From NCBI GenBank assembly GCA_029265615.1, contig JAJUIB010000003.1, positions 1 to 64,000 of the forward strand: a stretch of DNA of 64,000 nt, given 5' to 3'. Position numbers and translations under genes: made by a program. Under the pieces are notes generated by a model, which did no database searches, was not told where the DNA came from, and saw only the letters and a program-made list of their open reading frames with translations. The stretch comes from Spirochaetota bacterium (GTDB lineage Bacteria; Spirochaetota; Spirochaetia; Treponematales; Rectinemataceae). Every line of letters starts with the position of its first letter. The first letter of the stretch is position 1. This document shows, one piece after another, positions 1-8,038 of the stretch.

Positions 1-18
1 CTTCTATGCGTTAATTAC

Positions 19-125
<107 letters not shown>

Positions 126-131
<6 letters not shown>

Positions 132-138
132 TTTTTTA
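126..138 (+). terminator. T-tract after 5S rRNA
   Basis: The 3' arm of the 5S terminal stem runs straight into CTTTTTTATT, a U-rich tail suited to intrinsic termination of the rRNA operon. Only the 5S stem itself is available as the hairpin. Confidence 0.5.
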
Positions 139-162
139 TTTCCTCTGCATGACGTCCGCTGC

Positions 163-191
163 TTGAACCTCCTTTCGCGATCTGCTAGCCT
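163..191 (+). promoter_or_regulatory. Candidate promoter of ktrBA
   Basis: TTGAAC (163-168), a 17-nt spacer and TAGCCT (186-191) form a reasonable sigma-70-type promoter. The predicted start lies about 12 nt before the ATG at 210. There is no clear Shine-Dalgarno site, so the leader would be very short. Confidence 0.5.
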
Positions 192-209
192 GGTGGCCGC
201 TGGCATGGT

Positions 210-1541
210 ATGCGAATGCGTTTTTCGAGCGAGAAGCTCGTACTCTTTGCGTATTTTTCGGGGATTATTCTCATGGGTTCCGCCGTGCTTGCCCTTCCGG
301 GCGTGTGGCAGGGGCCAGGTCCGCTTTCCTACGTCGATGCGCTCTTCACCGCGACGAGCGCCGTCTGTGTGACGGGACTAATCACAGTCGACACCGCGCT
401 CTATTCGCGTTTTGGTAAGGCGGTTATTGCGACGCTCATCCAGCTGGGCGGCCTCGGGATTATCGCTTTTGCAACAATCTACGTAACACTCCCTCGAAAG
501 CGGATATCACTTGTAAATCGTCGTATAATAAAAGAATATTATATTGACGAAGTCGAATACAACCCCAAGGTCATCGTCATACATATACTTCTTACAACCC
601 TCGGCTTGGAACTGGCTGGCGCTATACTTTTATACCTTCGGTTTCGCGAACTGCCCGATGCCGCCTTTGTCGCAGGCTTCCACGCGGTGTCCGCATTCTG
701 TAATGCCGGCTTTTCGACATTCTCTAACAGCCTCGAGAACTACGTCGGCGACCCACTCGTCAATGCGACGGTCATGTTCCTTGTCATATCGGGCGGGCTT
801 GGATTCATTGTTTGGCGCGACCTTGCAAAATTTGTGCAAGGCAAGAAACGGCGACTTTCCACTCAGACGAAAATAGTTCTCGGTGTTTCGGCTGTCCTAG
901 TTGCGCTGGGAGCTCTCGTGTTTTACTGGCTTGAGGCGCGGCACGCGATGCGTGGCTTGAAGCCGGCCGAGCGGGTGCTCGCCGCCTTGTTTCAGGCGGT
1001 CACTCCACGTACGGCGGGCTTTGATACTATATCACCGGCCAGGCTTTCAGACGGGAGTGTCCTGTTGACCATGCTGCTAATGTTTATCGGTGCGTCCCCC
1101 GGCTCAACAGGCGGAGGGGTCAAGACAACGACCTTTTTCGTGGTGCTCCTTGCCGCGATGCGCGGGCTTGACGAAAAATCGCGCCTCACCATCGGACGGC
1201 GATCGGTATTCGCGAAAACGGTGCTCAAGGCATATGGTGTTGTCGGGAAGGGACTTGTGCTCATTGTGGTTGCCGCATCGGCGCTCCTTGTGCTTGAACA
1301 CAGGGCGCTGTCCGCAGGGGAAATGAGCCTCGTGGAACTGCTGTTCGAGACGATTTCCGCCTTTGGCACCGTGGGGCTTTCGCTCGGTGTAACGTCCCGC
1401 CTTGCGGTGGCGAGCAAACTTGTCCTTGTTGCAACGATGTTTGCAGGGAGAGTTGGCCTTTTCGCCATGACCTTGCCCTCCGGAAGCCGTGATCTTGAAC
1501 GCTATGTGGACCTTCCCTCGACCGATATGATGATCGGCTGA
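210..1541 (+). CDS. ktrB: Potassium uptake channel subunit, KtrB/TrkH family
   Basis: 443-residue membrane protein of the SKT (TrkH/KtrB) family, which conducts K+ (or Na+-coupled K+) through the inner membrane. The four pore loops are visible, each with the filter glycine: CVTGL (G56), FCNAGF (G167), TPRTAGF (G270) and AFGTVGL (G389). The size and the short N-terminus fit KtrB better than the longer TrkH. The next gene, 32 nt downstream, is the matching RCK regulatory subunit, so the pair forms a complete Ktr system. ATG 210 and the in-frame ATG 216 are both possible starts. A second, different Trk system is encoded at 36176-39020. Confidence 0.93.
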   Translation: MRMRFSSEKLVLFAYFSGIILMGSAVLALPGVWQGPGPLSYVDALFTATSAVCVTGLITVDTALYSRFGKAVIATLIQLGGLGIIAFATIYVTLPRKRISLVNRRIIKEYYIDEVEYNPKVIVIHILLTTLGLELAGAILLYLRFRELPDAAFVAGFHAVSAFCNAGFSTFSNSLENYVGDPLVNATVMFLVISGGLGFIVWRDLAKFVQGKKRRLSTQTKIVLGVSAVLVALGALVFYWLEARHAMRGLKPAERVLAALFQAVTPRTAGFDTISPARLSDGSVLLTMLLMFIGASPGSTGGGVKTTTFFVVLLAAMRGLDEKSRLTIGRRSVFAKTVLKAYGVVGKGLVLIVVAASALLVLEHRALSAGEMSLVELLFETISAFGTVGLSLGVTSRLAVASKLVLVATMFAGRVGLFAMTLPSGSRDLERYVDLPSTDMMIG

Positions 1542-1573
1542 ACGCCGCTTGGTGCAGCGGATAGGAGCGTGTG

Positions 1574-2311
1574 ATGCGACAATTCGCGATAGTCGGCCTT
1601 GGCAGCCTTGGTGTAAGAATGCTCGAGAAGCTTGCGGAGGTCACGGACGAGATAGTTATTCTCGACCGGGACGCGGAGGTCATCGAACGGTACAAGGATC
1701 TTGCGGTGAGCGCGTTTGTCGTCGATGCGATCGACGACGCCGCCTTGCGCCGCGTGATCCCCGAAGGCCTTGATGCGGCGGTCGTCGACGTCGGCAGCAA
1801 CATCGAGGCGGCCATCCTTGTGACGAATAGCCTTAAGAAGCTCGGCGTGCGTGAGATCATCGTGAAAGCCGAGTCCGAGGAGCGTGGTGAGGTCTTCAAG
1901 CTGGTTGGTGCGACACGTGTCGTCTATCCCGATCGGGAAGCGGCCTCGCGCATTGTGCCGCTTCTTGTTTCTCCATCGCTCTTCAGCTTCATGCCGATCG
2001 GAACAAATTTGGTGCTCGCCGAGGTCCGGATTCCGGAGAAGTATGTCGGCATGACCCTCATCGAGGCGAACCTTCGCCAGCGCCATGCGATCAACGTTAT
2101 CGCGCTGCGCGAGGAAGCGAGTCGGGAATACCGATATTTCAACGCCGATTATCGGATTCAGGCGGAGGATATTCTGCTTGTTGCGGGCAAGGAACGGGAC
2201 GTCATCGAGTTTTCGGGGGTCGAGGAACGCTCTGCGCGCGGCGACCTCAAAGAGATCCTTGCGGGCTTGCTCAAAGGGAAAGGCCGGGGCAAGGGCCGCG
2301 CGAAGGGCTAA
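1574..2311 (+). CDS. ktrA: Ktr system regulatory subunit (RCK domain, TrkA-N)
   Basis: Cytosolic RCK protein of about 245 residues that binds nucleotide (ATP/ADP or NAD in the family) and gates KtrB. The Rossmann motif GLGSLG lies near residues 7-12, followed by the acidic end of beta-2 (ILDRD). The second half, from about residue 140, is the RCK_C (TrkA-C) region. The C-terminus is a lysine/arginine-glycine-rich tail. I chose ATG 1574 because AGGAG at 1563-1567 sits 6 nt upstream; the GTG at 1571 is too close. It is cotranscribed with ktrB. Confidence 0.92.
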   Translation: MRQFAIVGLGSLGVRMLEKLAEVTDEIVILDRDAEVIERYKDLAVSAFVVDAIDDAALRRVIPEGLDAAVVDVGSNIEAAILVTNSLKKLGVREIIVKAESEERGEVFKLVGATRVVYPDREAASRIVPLLVSPSLFSFMPIGTNLVLAEVRIPEKYVGMTLIEANLRQRHAINVIALREEASREYRYFNADYRIQAEDILLVAGKERDVIEFSGVEERSARGDLKEILAGLLKGKGRGKGRAKG

Positions 2312-2353
2312 AGAATCGGGGTTTTTCGCATTTGTTGCGGTCGAACGCATCGC

Positions 2354-2383
2354 TTGACCCCGAGAGGACTCCTCCTGTATACT
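2354..2383 (+). promoter_or_regulatory. Promoter of the AONS-family gene
   Basis: TTGACC (2354-2359), 18-nt spacer, TATACT (2378-2383). The match to sigma-70 consensus is strong and predicts a leader of about 165 nt before the ATG at 2555. The leader is GC-rich; I could not assign it to a known riboswitch class. Confidence 0.7.
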
Positions 2384-2554
2384 TTGACAATTGCGGGTGA
2401 AACGTCGAATCACGACGGCACCTGCAGCGATTTCGTCGGAGCGGGAGAGACCCTCCTCGTCCTGCGTCCTTATACGAAATCGCGCCGCGGCGCCTGTGCG
2501 GCGCATGCGAATGCCCTGTCGCGCGGATCGGACCGCGCGGAAGGAGTCCTGAGC

Positions 2555-3733
2555 ATGGACATTTTTAAGAAGTGTTACGAGTACGATGCCGACAAGAAGG
2601 CGATGGAAAAAGGTATCTATCCCTTCTTCCAGGCCCTCGAGGGAACCGAAGGCACTGAAGTCATTATGAATGGCCGTAAGGTGCTCATGCTTGGATCGAA
2701 TAACTACCTTGGCCTGACGTTTCACCCCAAAGTGCGGGCCGCCGCCCAAAAGGCCATCGATCAGTTTGGCACGAGCTGCACCGGAAGCCGGCTCATCAAC
2801 GGCACGCTGTGCATCCACCACGAACTCGAGGAGCGCCTTGCTGCGTTCATGAAACGGCCCGCTGCGCTTGTCTTTTCCACGGGCATGCAGACGAATCTCG
2901 GTGCGATCTCGTGCCTTATCGGGCGCAACGACGTCGTTATCACCGACAAGGAGGATCACGCCTCGATCGTCGACGCCTGCCGCCTTGGGTTCGGCGAGGT
3001 GAAGCGCTTTGTGCACGGCGACCTCGAGCAGCTCGAGCGCATTCTCCAGAAGATTCCCGAGGAGTCGGGCGCCCTCGTCGTGGTGGATGGCATTTTCTCC
3101 ATGGGCGGCGAGATCGTCGACTTGCCAAAGCTCGGTCCCCTGTGTCGCAAATACGGCGCCCGCCTCTATGTCGATGACGCGCACGCGGTTGGCGTCTTGG
3201 GCGGCGGACGCGGCACGGCGGTGCACTTCGACCAGGTCGCCGATGTCGACATTACGATGGGCACCTTCTCAAAGAGCTTCGCATCGCTTGGCGGCTATGT
3301 GGTGGGCGAAAAAGACGTCATCAACTACATCAAACACAACGCTCGCGCCTTTATCTTCTCCGCCTCGCTCCCCGCGTCGAATGTCATGGCCGCGATGGCC
3401 GCGCTGGACATCATGGAGAATGAGCCCGAGCACGTCGAGCAGCTCTGGGACAATGCGCATTTCATGATGAAGGGCTTCCGCGAGCTTGGCTTCAACATCG
3501 GCCGCACTCAGTCGCCGATCATCCCCGTGATCGTCGGCGATGACGAGCGGTGCTTCATGTTCTGGAAGGAGCTGTATGAGGCGGGCGTCTATACGAACCC
3601 CGTCATCGCGCCCGCCGTCCCCCAGGGGATGGCACTTCTTCGGACGAGCTACATGGCGACGCACACGAAGGAGCAGCTTACGCGTGCTCTCGGCATTTTC
3701 GAGAAGGCGGGAAAGAAGCTCGGCGTCATTTGA
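2555..3733 (+). CDS. Alpha-oxoamine synthase family PLP enzyme, serine palmitoyltransferase-like
   Basis: 392-residue fold-type I PLP enzyme that should condense an amino acid with an acyl-CoA and release CO2, as in serine palmitoyltransferase, glycine C-acetyltransferase (KBL) and BioF. Visible elements: cofactor-stacking His in DHAS (H135), VDDAH (207-211) whose Asp contacts the PLP ring nitrogen, and the Schiff-base Lys in GTFSKSFASLGG (K240). The TFSKS form is typical of serine palmitoyltransferase; BioF and KBL usually have T-L-G-K. No bio or tdh gene lies nearby. Start chosen at ATG 2555, 8 nt after AAGGAG; an in-frame upstream ATG at 2354 lies inside the promoter. Substrate is not certain. 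Confidence 0.8.
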   Translation: MDIFKKCYEYDADKKAMEKGIYPFFQALEGTEGTEVIMNGRKVLMLGSNNYLGLTFHPKVRAAAQKAIDQFGTSCTGSRLINGTLCIHHELEERLAAFMKRPAALVFSTGMQTNLGAISCLIGRNDVVITDKEDHASIVDACRLGFGEVKRFVHGDLEQLERILQKIPEESGALVVVDGIFSMGGEIVDLPKLGPLCRKYGARLYVDDAHAVGVLGGGRGTAVHFDQVADVDITMGTFSKSFASLGGYVVGEKDVINYIKHNARAFIFSASLPASNVMAAMAALDIMENEPEHVEQLWDNAHFMMKGFRELGFNIGRTQSPIIPVIVGDDERCFMFWKELYEAGVYTNPVIAPAVPQGMALLRTSYMATHTKEQLTRALGIFEKAGKKLGVI

Positions 3734-3769
3734 CCTCGCGCGCGGTTCGCCGCGCGTGAATATCTTAAG

Positions 3770-3806
3770 GGCCGCGCCTCATCACATGGAGGCGCGGCCT
3801 TTTTTT
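3770..3806 (+). terminator. Intrinsic terminator after the AONS-family gene
   Basis: Perfect 11-bp GC-rich stem (GGCCGCGCCTC 3770-3780 with GAGGCGCGGCC 3789-3799) followed by a T-run at 3800-3806. Confidence 0.9.
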
Positions 3807-3944
3807 CGAACCGAGAGCTGCTTGTGGTGAACGCGGTGGGACGATGGAGGGGGCGCGGGGGAGGAAGGCCGCGGGCGCGGCTTCGCTTTTTGCACCTAGG
3901 CGAGGCGCGGTCTTTTACTCCCGTACGGCGAGGGCTAGTCTCGA

Positions 3945-4643
3945 TTAGTCGGAGGATACCGGTTCGAGAAGACCCCGTTCGACGAAGCTGCAGTAGCCTT
4001 CGCTCGAGAAGACAAGGTGATCGAGAAGCGCAATGCCAAGGAGTCCACCGGCCTCTTTGAGGCGGCGCGTGATGTCGACGTCCTCGGCGGAAGGATCGAG
4101 GCGGCCGGAGGGATGATTGTGGGCGACGATTACCGCGCATGCGCGGTCCACAATGGGGTCGGCGAACACCTCGCGGGGGTGTACAACAGTCCTGTTGACG
4201 AGACCGACCGAGACAACTCGTATCGCAAGCACCTCATGCGCGCCGTTGAGCGAGCAGACGAGGAAGCGCTCCTGTTTGCGATCCGCCCAATGGGCGATAA
4301 GCGGATAGACATCGCGTGGAGAGAATATGCGCTTGTCTCGGAGCCCGTATAGCCGACGGCCCAGTTCGAGCGCGCAGGCTATGGACGAGGCTTTTGCGGC
4401 GCCGAGGCCTGATATCCGCGTGAGTGTTGCCGCATCGGGGGGACCAGCCGCGGCGATTGCTGCGAGCGTCTCCTCCGCAAGCGCAAGAACGCCTTTGCCG
4501 CGCGTGCCGGTACCAAGGAGGGCGGCAAGGAGTTCGGCATCGGCGAGAGCGCGGACCCCCTCGCGCGCAAGTCGTTCGCGGACGGCTGGTTTTTCGCTGC
4601 TCATGGCCAATGCGGAGTCGTAGAGCGTTTCGGCGCGCGGCAT
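3945..4643 (-). CDS. radC: RadC-family JAB/MPN domain protein
   Basis: 232-residue member of the RadC (UPF0758) family. An N-terminal helix-hairpin-helix-like region (ISGLGAAKA, about residues 75-90) precedes a C-terminal JAB metalloprotease-like domain with the zinc motif AHNHPSG-x2-PSAED near residues 172-185. Both zinc histidines and the Asp are present. The cellular role of RadC is unsettled; despite its name a repair function is doubtful. GAGGGGGA precedes the ATG. A TACAAT box (complement of 4662-4667) lies upstream on this strand, with a weak -35. It stands alone, convergent with the preceding gene. Confidence 0.93.
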   Translation of the reverse strand: MPRAETLYDSALAMSSEKPAVRERLAREGVRALADAELLAALLGTGTRGKGVLALAEETLAAIAAAGPPDAATLTRISGLGAAKASSIACALELGRRLYGLRDKRIFSPRDVYPLIAHWADRKQERFLVCSLNGAHEVLAIRVVSVGLVNRTVVHPREVFADPIVDRACAVIVAHNHPSGRLDPSAEDVDITRRLKEAGGLLGIALLDHLVFSSEGYCSFVERGLLEPVSSD

Positions 4644-4781
4644 GGTCTCCCCCTCATTGCCATTGTACGCGCGAGAGTTTCGCCGCCGATTGAAACGGGC
4701 CCTGTCTGCCGGGCTGTAGCTCCAGCCTCGTTAGGCGACACAGAATGGTCGACGGCACGCGATGAGGGGAATTTTTCTTCA

Positions 4782-4810
4782 TTGCACGCGGGCTTGGGCT
4801 TTACTATATT
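4782..4810 (+). promoter_or_regulatory. Promoter of the rubrerythrin-SOR-rubredoxin cluster
   Basis: TTGCAC (4782-4787), 17-nt spacer, TATATT (4805-4810). The leader to the rubrerythrin ATG is about 90 nt. I saw no convincing PerR or Fur palindrome. Confidence 0.7.
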
Positions 4811-4907
4811 TGGATGCGTCAGCCTTCAGCCCTCCTCCGCCCTGGAGGCGTGGTCTGAGGGCGCGCCTTGAGGCGCATGTCATGGAAATCGCGAAAAGGA
4901 GAGGCGG

Positions 4908-5483
4908 ATGAAGAGCTTGAAGGGATCGAAAACCGAGAAAAACCTGATGGCGGCCTTTGCTGGCGAGTCGCAGGCGCGCAATCGCTACACGTATTACGCC
5001 TCCAAGGCGCGAGATGAGGGGTTCATTCAAATCGCGCTGATTTTCGAGGAGACCGCAAACCAGGAAAAGGAGCATGCAAAGCGTCTGTTCAAGTTTATGG
5101 AAGGCGGTTCGACCGAGATAACGGGCGCTTTCCCTTTCGGTACGATCGGGACGACCACGGAGAACCTTCTCCACGCCGCCGAGGGGGAGAACTACGAGTG
5201 GCAGACGATGTACCCCGAGTTCGCGAAGGTGGCGCGCGAAGAGGGCTTTGATGCGATCGCCACGGTGTTCGATGCGATCTCCGTTGCCGAGAAGCAGCAT
5301 GCTAAGCGGTACGAGAAGTTTAGGAAGAACATTCTCGATGGAACCGTGTTCAAAGCCGACAAGGCGGTTGTGTGGCGCTGCCTCAACTGCGGCTACCTCG
5401 CCGAGGGGACGGAGCCGCCCAAGGCTTGCCCTGCCTGCGCGCATCCCCAGGCTTACTTCGAGCTACTTGGTGAGAATTATTGA
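4908..5483 (+). CDS. rbr: Rubrerythrin
   Basis: 191-residue cytosolic diiron peroxidase of anaerobes that reduces hydrogen peroxide with electrons from rubredoxin. The ferritin-like four-helix domain (about 1-145) carries the diiron ligands in ESQARNRY, the [11 protein letters not shown] helix, and [13 protein letters not shown]-terminal rubredoxin-like knuckle follows (WRCLNCGY and CPACAHP, about 155-175) with all four iron Cys. It has a GGAGAG Shine-Dalgarno site. It is followed by superoxide reductase and rubredoxin genes on the same strand, a usual oxidative-stress cluster in strict anaerobes. Confidence 0.96.
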   Translation: MKSLKGSKTEKNLMAAFAGESQARNRYTYYASKARDEGFIQIALIFEETANQEKEHAKRLFKFMEGGSTEITGAFPFGTIGTTTENLLHAAEGENYEWQTMYPEFAKVAREEGFDAIATVFDAISVAEKQHAKRYEKFRKNILDGTVFKADKAVVWRCLNCGYLAEGTEPPKACPACAHPQAYFELLGENY

Positions 5484-5515
5484 GCGTTGTTGTCGAACTA
5501 TGCGAGGAGGAATGC

Positions 5516-5890
5516 ATGGCTGAGTTTATGGGTGTGTATCGTTGCGAGATCTGTGGCAACATCGTCGAGGTCTTGCATGCCGGAAAGGGCGAGCTTGTGT
5601 GTTGCGGGCAGGCGATGAAGCTACTCCCCGAGAATGCAACAGACGCGGCGAAGGAGAAGCATGTTCCCGTCGTCGAGAAGACCACTGATGGCTACAAGGT
5701 GACCGTGGGTTCCGTGCTCCATCCCATGGATCCGGATCATTATATCGAATGGATAGAACTTATCGCCGACTCCAGGGTGTATCGGAAGCAGTTTAAGCCT
5801 GGCGACAAGCCCGAAGCGCTTTTTTGCGTGCAGGCGGACAAGGTCTCCGCCCGTGAATACTGCAACAAGCACGGTCTCTGGAAGGCCTAA
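5516..5890 (+). CDS. dfx: Desulfoferrodoxin (superoxide reductase, two-iron class)
   Basis: 124-residue superoxide reductase that converts superoxide to hydrogen peroxide without making O2; the peroxide can then go to the rubrerythrin encoded just upstream. The N-terminal desulforedoxin domain has YRCEICG and the LVCCGQ Cys pair (center I). The C-terminal domain has the center II ligands: [24 protein letters not shown], and the Cys/His in [13 protein letters not shown] 5516 is preceded by GAGGAGG at a good distance. The gap to rubrerythrin is 32 nt. Confidence 0.96.
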   Translation: MAEFMGVYRCEICGNIVEVLHAGKGELVCCGQAMKLLPENATDAAKEKHVPVVEKTTDGYKVTVGSVLHPMDPDHYIEWIELIADSRVYRKQFKPGDKPEALFCVQADKVSAREYCNKHGLWKA

Positions 5891-5972
5891 GAGCGTCCCG
5901 AAAAGAGTGGGCGATTTATGGCACCGTTTGGTGTCCGCGCCTGTCTATGTGAGAGTGTGGTAAGGAGAGGAC

Positions 5973-6131
5973 ATGAAGAAGTACGTCTGCGATGTGTGTG
6001 GTTACATCTATGATCCCGCGGTCGGCGACCCCGATGGAAATGTCAAGCCGGGGACGGCATTTGAGAATTTGCCGGCTGATTGGGTTTGCCCCATGTGCGG
6101 TGCCGGCAAGGACAGTTTTTCGCCGGCCTAA
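5973..6131 (+). CDS. Rubredoxin
   Basis: Short gene of 52 codons. The product starts [18 protein letters not shown] and ends in [16 protein letters not shown], so both CxxCG iron-binding knuckles and the hydrophobic core Trp/Tyr/Phe of rubredoxins are present, at the usual family length. It carries single electrons, here most likely to the superoxide reductase and rubrerythrin encoded directly upstream. Its Shine-Dalgarno sequence is AAGGAGAGG. It is the last gene of the cluster, followed by a strong terminator. Confidence 0.96.
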   Translation: MKKYVCDVCGYIYDPAVGDPDGNVKPGTAFENLPADWVCPMCGAGKDSFSPA

Positions 6132-6178
6132 GGCGATCGCCCGTGCCGCTTGCCGATCAGGCGGTGCCAGACTACAAT

Positions 6179-6213
6179 GCCCCGCGCGGGGATTTTCCGC
6201 GCGGGGCGTTTTT
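6179..6213 (+). terminator. Intrinsic terminator after rubredoxin
   Basis: Perfect 11-bp stem GCCCCGCGCGG (6179-6189) with CCGCGCGGGGC (6197-6207), a 7-nt loop, and a T-run at 6209-6213. Confidence 0.92.
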
Positions 6214-6271
6214 GCATCCGCCCCATCCCCATAACGGGCCATCGATCGGCGGCGCAGAGACGGAGGGGCAT

Positions 6272-6562
6272 ATGATATCTCGTGAAGATTTCGCTTTTAC
6301 GATTGGCTATGACGGCGAACAGGCTGTTGTCGACGGCAAGGCAAAACGCCAGTACGGCTCGCTTTCGACGATGGAACTTGCTGAAAAGGGCTTGTACCGT
6401 GCCGCATTTTCTTCGGCGCTGTATTCGGGCGACGAGGCTGAAATGCAGGCTTTTATCGACTACTTCAATGCGAAGGCCAAGACTGCCTACCGCAACGCCG
6501 ATGAGCTTAAGCGGCTCTTTGGCGTCAACCTCGAGACGGTCAAGCGCGTTCTCGTGCTATAA
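6272..6562 (+). CDS. Small hypothetical protein, 96 residues
   Basis: I do not recognise this family. The reading frame has a GGAGGGG Shine-Dalgarno site just before the ATG and codon use like its neighbours, so it is probably real. The product is soluble, mixed acidic/basic and mostly helical in appearance, with a central FSSALYSGDEAEMQAFIDYF segment and no Cys pairs, signal peptide or membrane segment. It sits alone between the rubredoxin terminator and a convergent methyltransferase gene; the 70-nt gap after it holds an 8-bp inverted repeat (6581-6588 with 6610-6617) without a T-run. Confidence 0.75.
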   Translation: MISREDFAFTIGYDGEQAVVDGKAKRQYGSLSTMELAEKGLYRAAFSSALYSGDEAEMQAFIDYFNAKAKTAYRNADELKRLFGVNLETVKRVLVL

Positions 6563-6633
6563 CGCGGGCATGCCGCTACGGCCGCCTTCATCGCGCCGCC
6601 TGCGGACACAAGGCGGCGGCCGCGTCATTCCAA

Positions 6634-7866
6634 TCAGAGCCGCTCGCCCGCTTCGACGATGAGGCATTTGAGGTAGCGCGCCTCGTCGTAGCCTGAGACG
6701 ATGGGGTGGTCGAGATCCTGGGTGCGCTCCTCCACGAGGCGGAGGCGGCAACCTGCGTCGCGCGCCGCCTCCTCGAGCATGGCGGCGAACCTTTCGCGAG
6801 AGAACCAGTGAGAACAGGAGCAGGTGACGAGGATCCCGCCCGGCTCGAGCAGCTTGAGCGCGCGGAGGTTCAAGTCCTTGTAGCCGCGATGCGCGCCCTC
6901 CACGGAGGCGCGGTTTTTGGCGAAGGCGGGGGGGTCGAGGACGATCAGTCCGAAGCGCTCTTTTGCCCGCTCAAGCTCTCGGAGAAAGTCGAAGGCGTTC
7001 GCTTCGACCGCGCGCACGCGATCCTGAAGGCCGTTCTGTGCCGCGTTGTGCGACACCGCGATGACCGCCTCGGCGGAGGCATCGACCGCGAGTACCGAAT
7101 CTGCGCCGTTCGCGGCGCATGTAAGGCCGAAGCCTCCTTGGTTGCAGAATGCGTCGAGGACGCGCCTGCCTGATGCGAATTTCGCCGCCGCCTTCCGGTT
7201 CGTCCGCTGGTCGAGAAACCATCCAGTTTTCTGTCCTCCGAGAAGGTCAATTGCGAAGGAGAGTCCGTTTTCCTCGATGGCGACACGGCGCGGCACTTCG
7301 CCCTTCATGACACCGACCCGGGTGGGAAGGCCTTCGAAGCGGCGGACTGGCGCGTCGCTTCGTTCGGCGACGCCTGCGGCGGGAAAGACTGATTCAAGCG
7401 CGGCGAGTACCCTGTCCTTGCGCATTTCCATGCCGAGCGAGAGGAATTGCGCGGAAACCCAGCGGCCCTCCGCCGCGCCGCCGCCATCTAAGGGAAGAGC
7501 GCGGCCGACGAAGGAGTCGATGATGAGACCAGGGAGGCCGTCTGCTTCGCCAAAGACAAGCCTCAGGCTCTGGCGTTCCGGATCGAAAAAGCGGCGCCGC
7601 CAGGCGAGTGCCCGTTCGAAGGCTTCGACGAAGAAGGCTTCGTCGGCGGCGCGAAAGGCCCGTGAGTAGAGGCGGGCGCGGATTTTTGAGTTCGGATTCC
7701 AGAAGGCCGAACCAACCGGAATAAGCCGCGCGTCAAAGACCTCGACTTCGGCTCCGGGCCCAGGTTCGCCCTCGACACGGGCAATCTCGTTATCATAGAC
7801 CCATGGATGCCCGGCGCGCAGGCGGAGGTCTTCTTTCGGCTTGAGTACAATGCGGGCTCTGTCCAT
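6634..7866 (-). CDS. RlmI-like class I SAM-dependent rRNA methyltransferase
   Basis: 410-residue member of the COG1092 family, in which RlmI methylates C5 of a cytosine in 23S rRNA. The N-terminus (about 1-75) is PUA-like (LKPKEDLRLRAGHPWVYDNEI). A middle EEHEE-like region precedes the SAM domain: LDAFCNQGGFGL (SAM-binding loop, about 240-251), VLAVDAS, and LDPPAFAK (motif IV). TCSCSHW holds the expected Cys near motif VI. The exact RNA target cannot be read from sequence. Its -10 box ends 6 nt before the ATG, so the mRNA is probably leaderless. Confidence 0.87.
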   Translation of the reverse strand: MDRARIVLKPKEDLRLRAGHPWVYDNEIARVEGEPGPGAEVEVFDARLIPVGSAFWNPNSKIRARLYSRAFRAADEAFFVEAFERALAWRRRFFDPERQSLRLVFGEADGLPGLIIDSFVGRALPLDGGGAAEGRWVSAQFLSLGMEMRKDRVLAALESVFPAAGVAERSDAPVRRFEGLPTRVGVMKGEVPRRVAIEENGLSFAIDLLGGQKTGWFLDQRTNRKAAAKFASGRRVLDAFCNQGGFGLTCAANGADSVLAVDASAEAVIAVSHNAAQNGLQDRVRAVEANAFDFLRELERAKERFGLIVLDPPAFAKNRASVEGAHRGYKDLNLRALKLLEPGGILVTCSCSHWFSRERFAAMLEEAARDAGCRLRLVEERTQDLDHPIVSGYDEARYLKCLIVEAGERL

Positions 7867-7872
7867 GCACCG

Positions 7873-7901
7873 AGCGTACTTGCCGCGCCCGATTCGCGCA
7901 A
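7873..7901 (-). promoter_or_regulatory. Promoter at the start codon of the RlmI-like gene (leaderless)
   Basis: On the minus strand: TTGCGC (7901-7896), 17-nt spacer, TACGCT (7878-7873), then 6 nt and the ATG at 7866. There is no Shine-Dalgarno site in those 6 nt. Confidence 0.6.
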
Positions 7902-7972
7902 GCGGGCCTTAAAGGCGATTGGCCTGCGGTCTATTGTTGTGTTGCAGCTAGCTTTCCTGCGGGGAAAATGCG

Positions 7973-8001
7973 TTGCGGCGGGCCTCGTTAAGCGTTATAC
8001 T
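7973..8001 (+). promoter_or_regulatory. Promoter of the vWA lipoprotein gene
   Basis: TTGCGG (7973-7978), 17-nt spacer, TATACT (7996-8001). GAGGAGG follows at about 8027-8033, before the ATG at 8039, so this mRNA has a normal leader. Confidence 0.65.
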
Positions 8002-8038
8002 ATGATCCGTACGTCCTTCGATATTTGAGGAGGCTCCC

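Noticed and set aside
2384-2554. Possible glycine riboswitch in the leader of the AONS-family gene (GGGAGAGACC)
   Set aside because: Only the GGAGAGAC-like fragment is present; the conserved second half (CCGAAGG-type segment) and the closing stem are missing.
1502-3226. Long minus-strand open frame opposite ktrA and the AONS-family gene
   Set aside because: It lies antisense to two clear genes, shows no recognisable domain, and is explained by GC-rich codon periodicity of the opposite strand.
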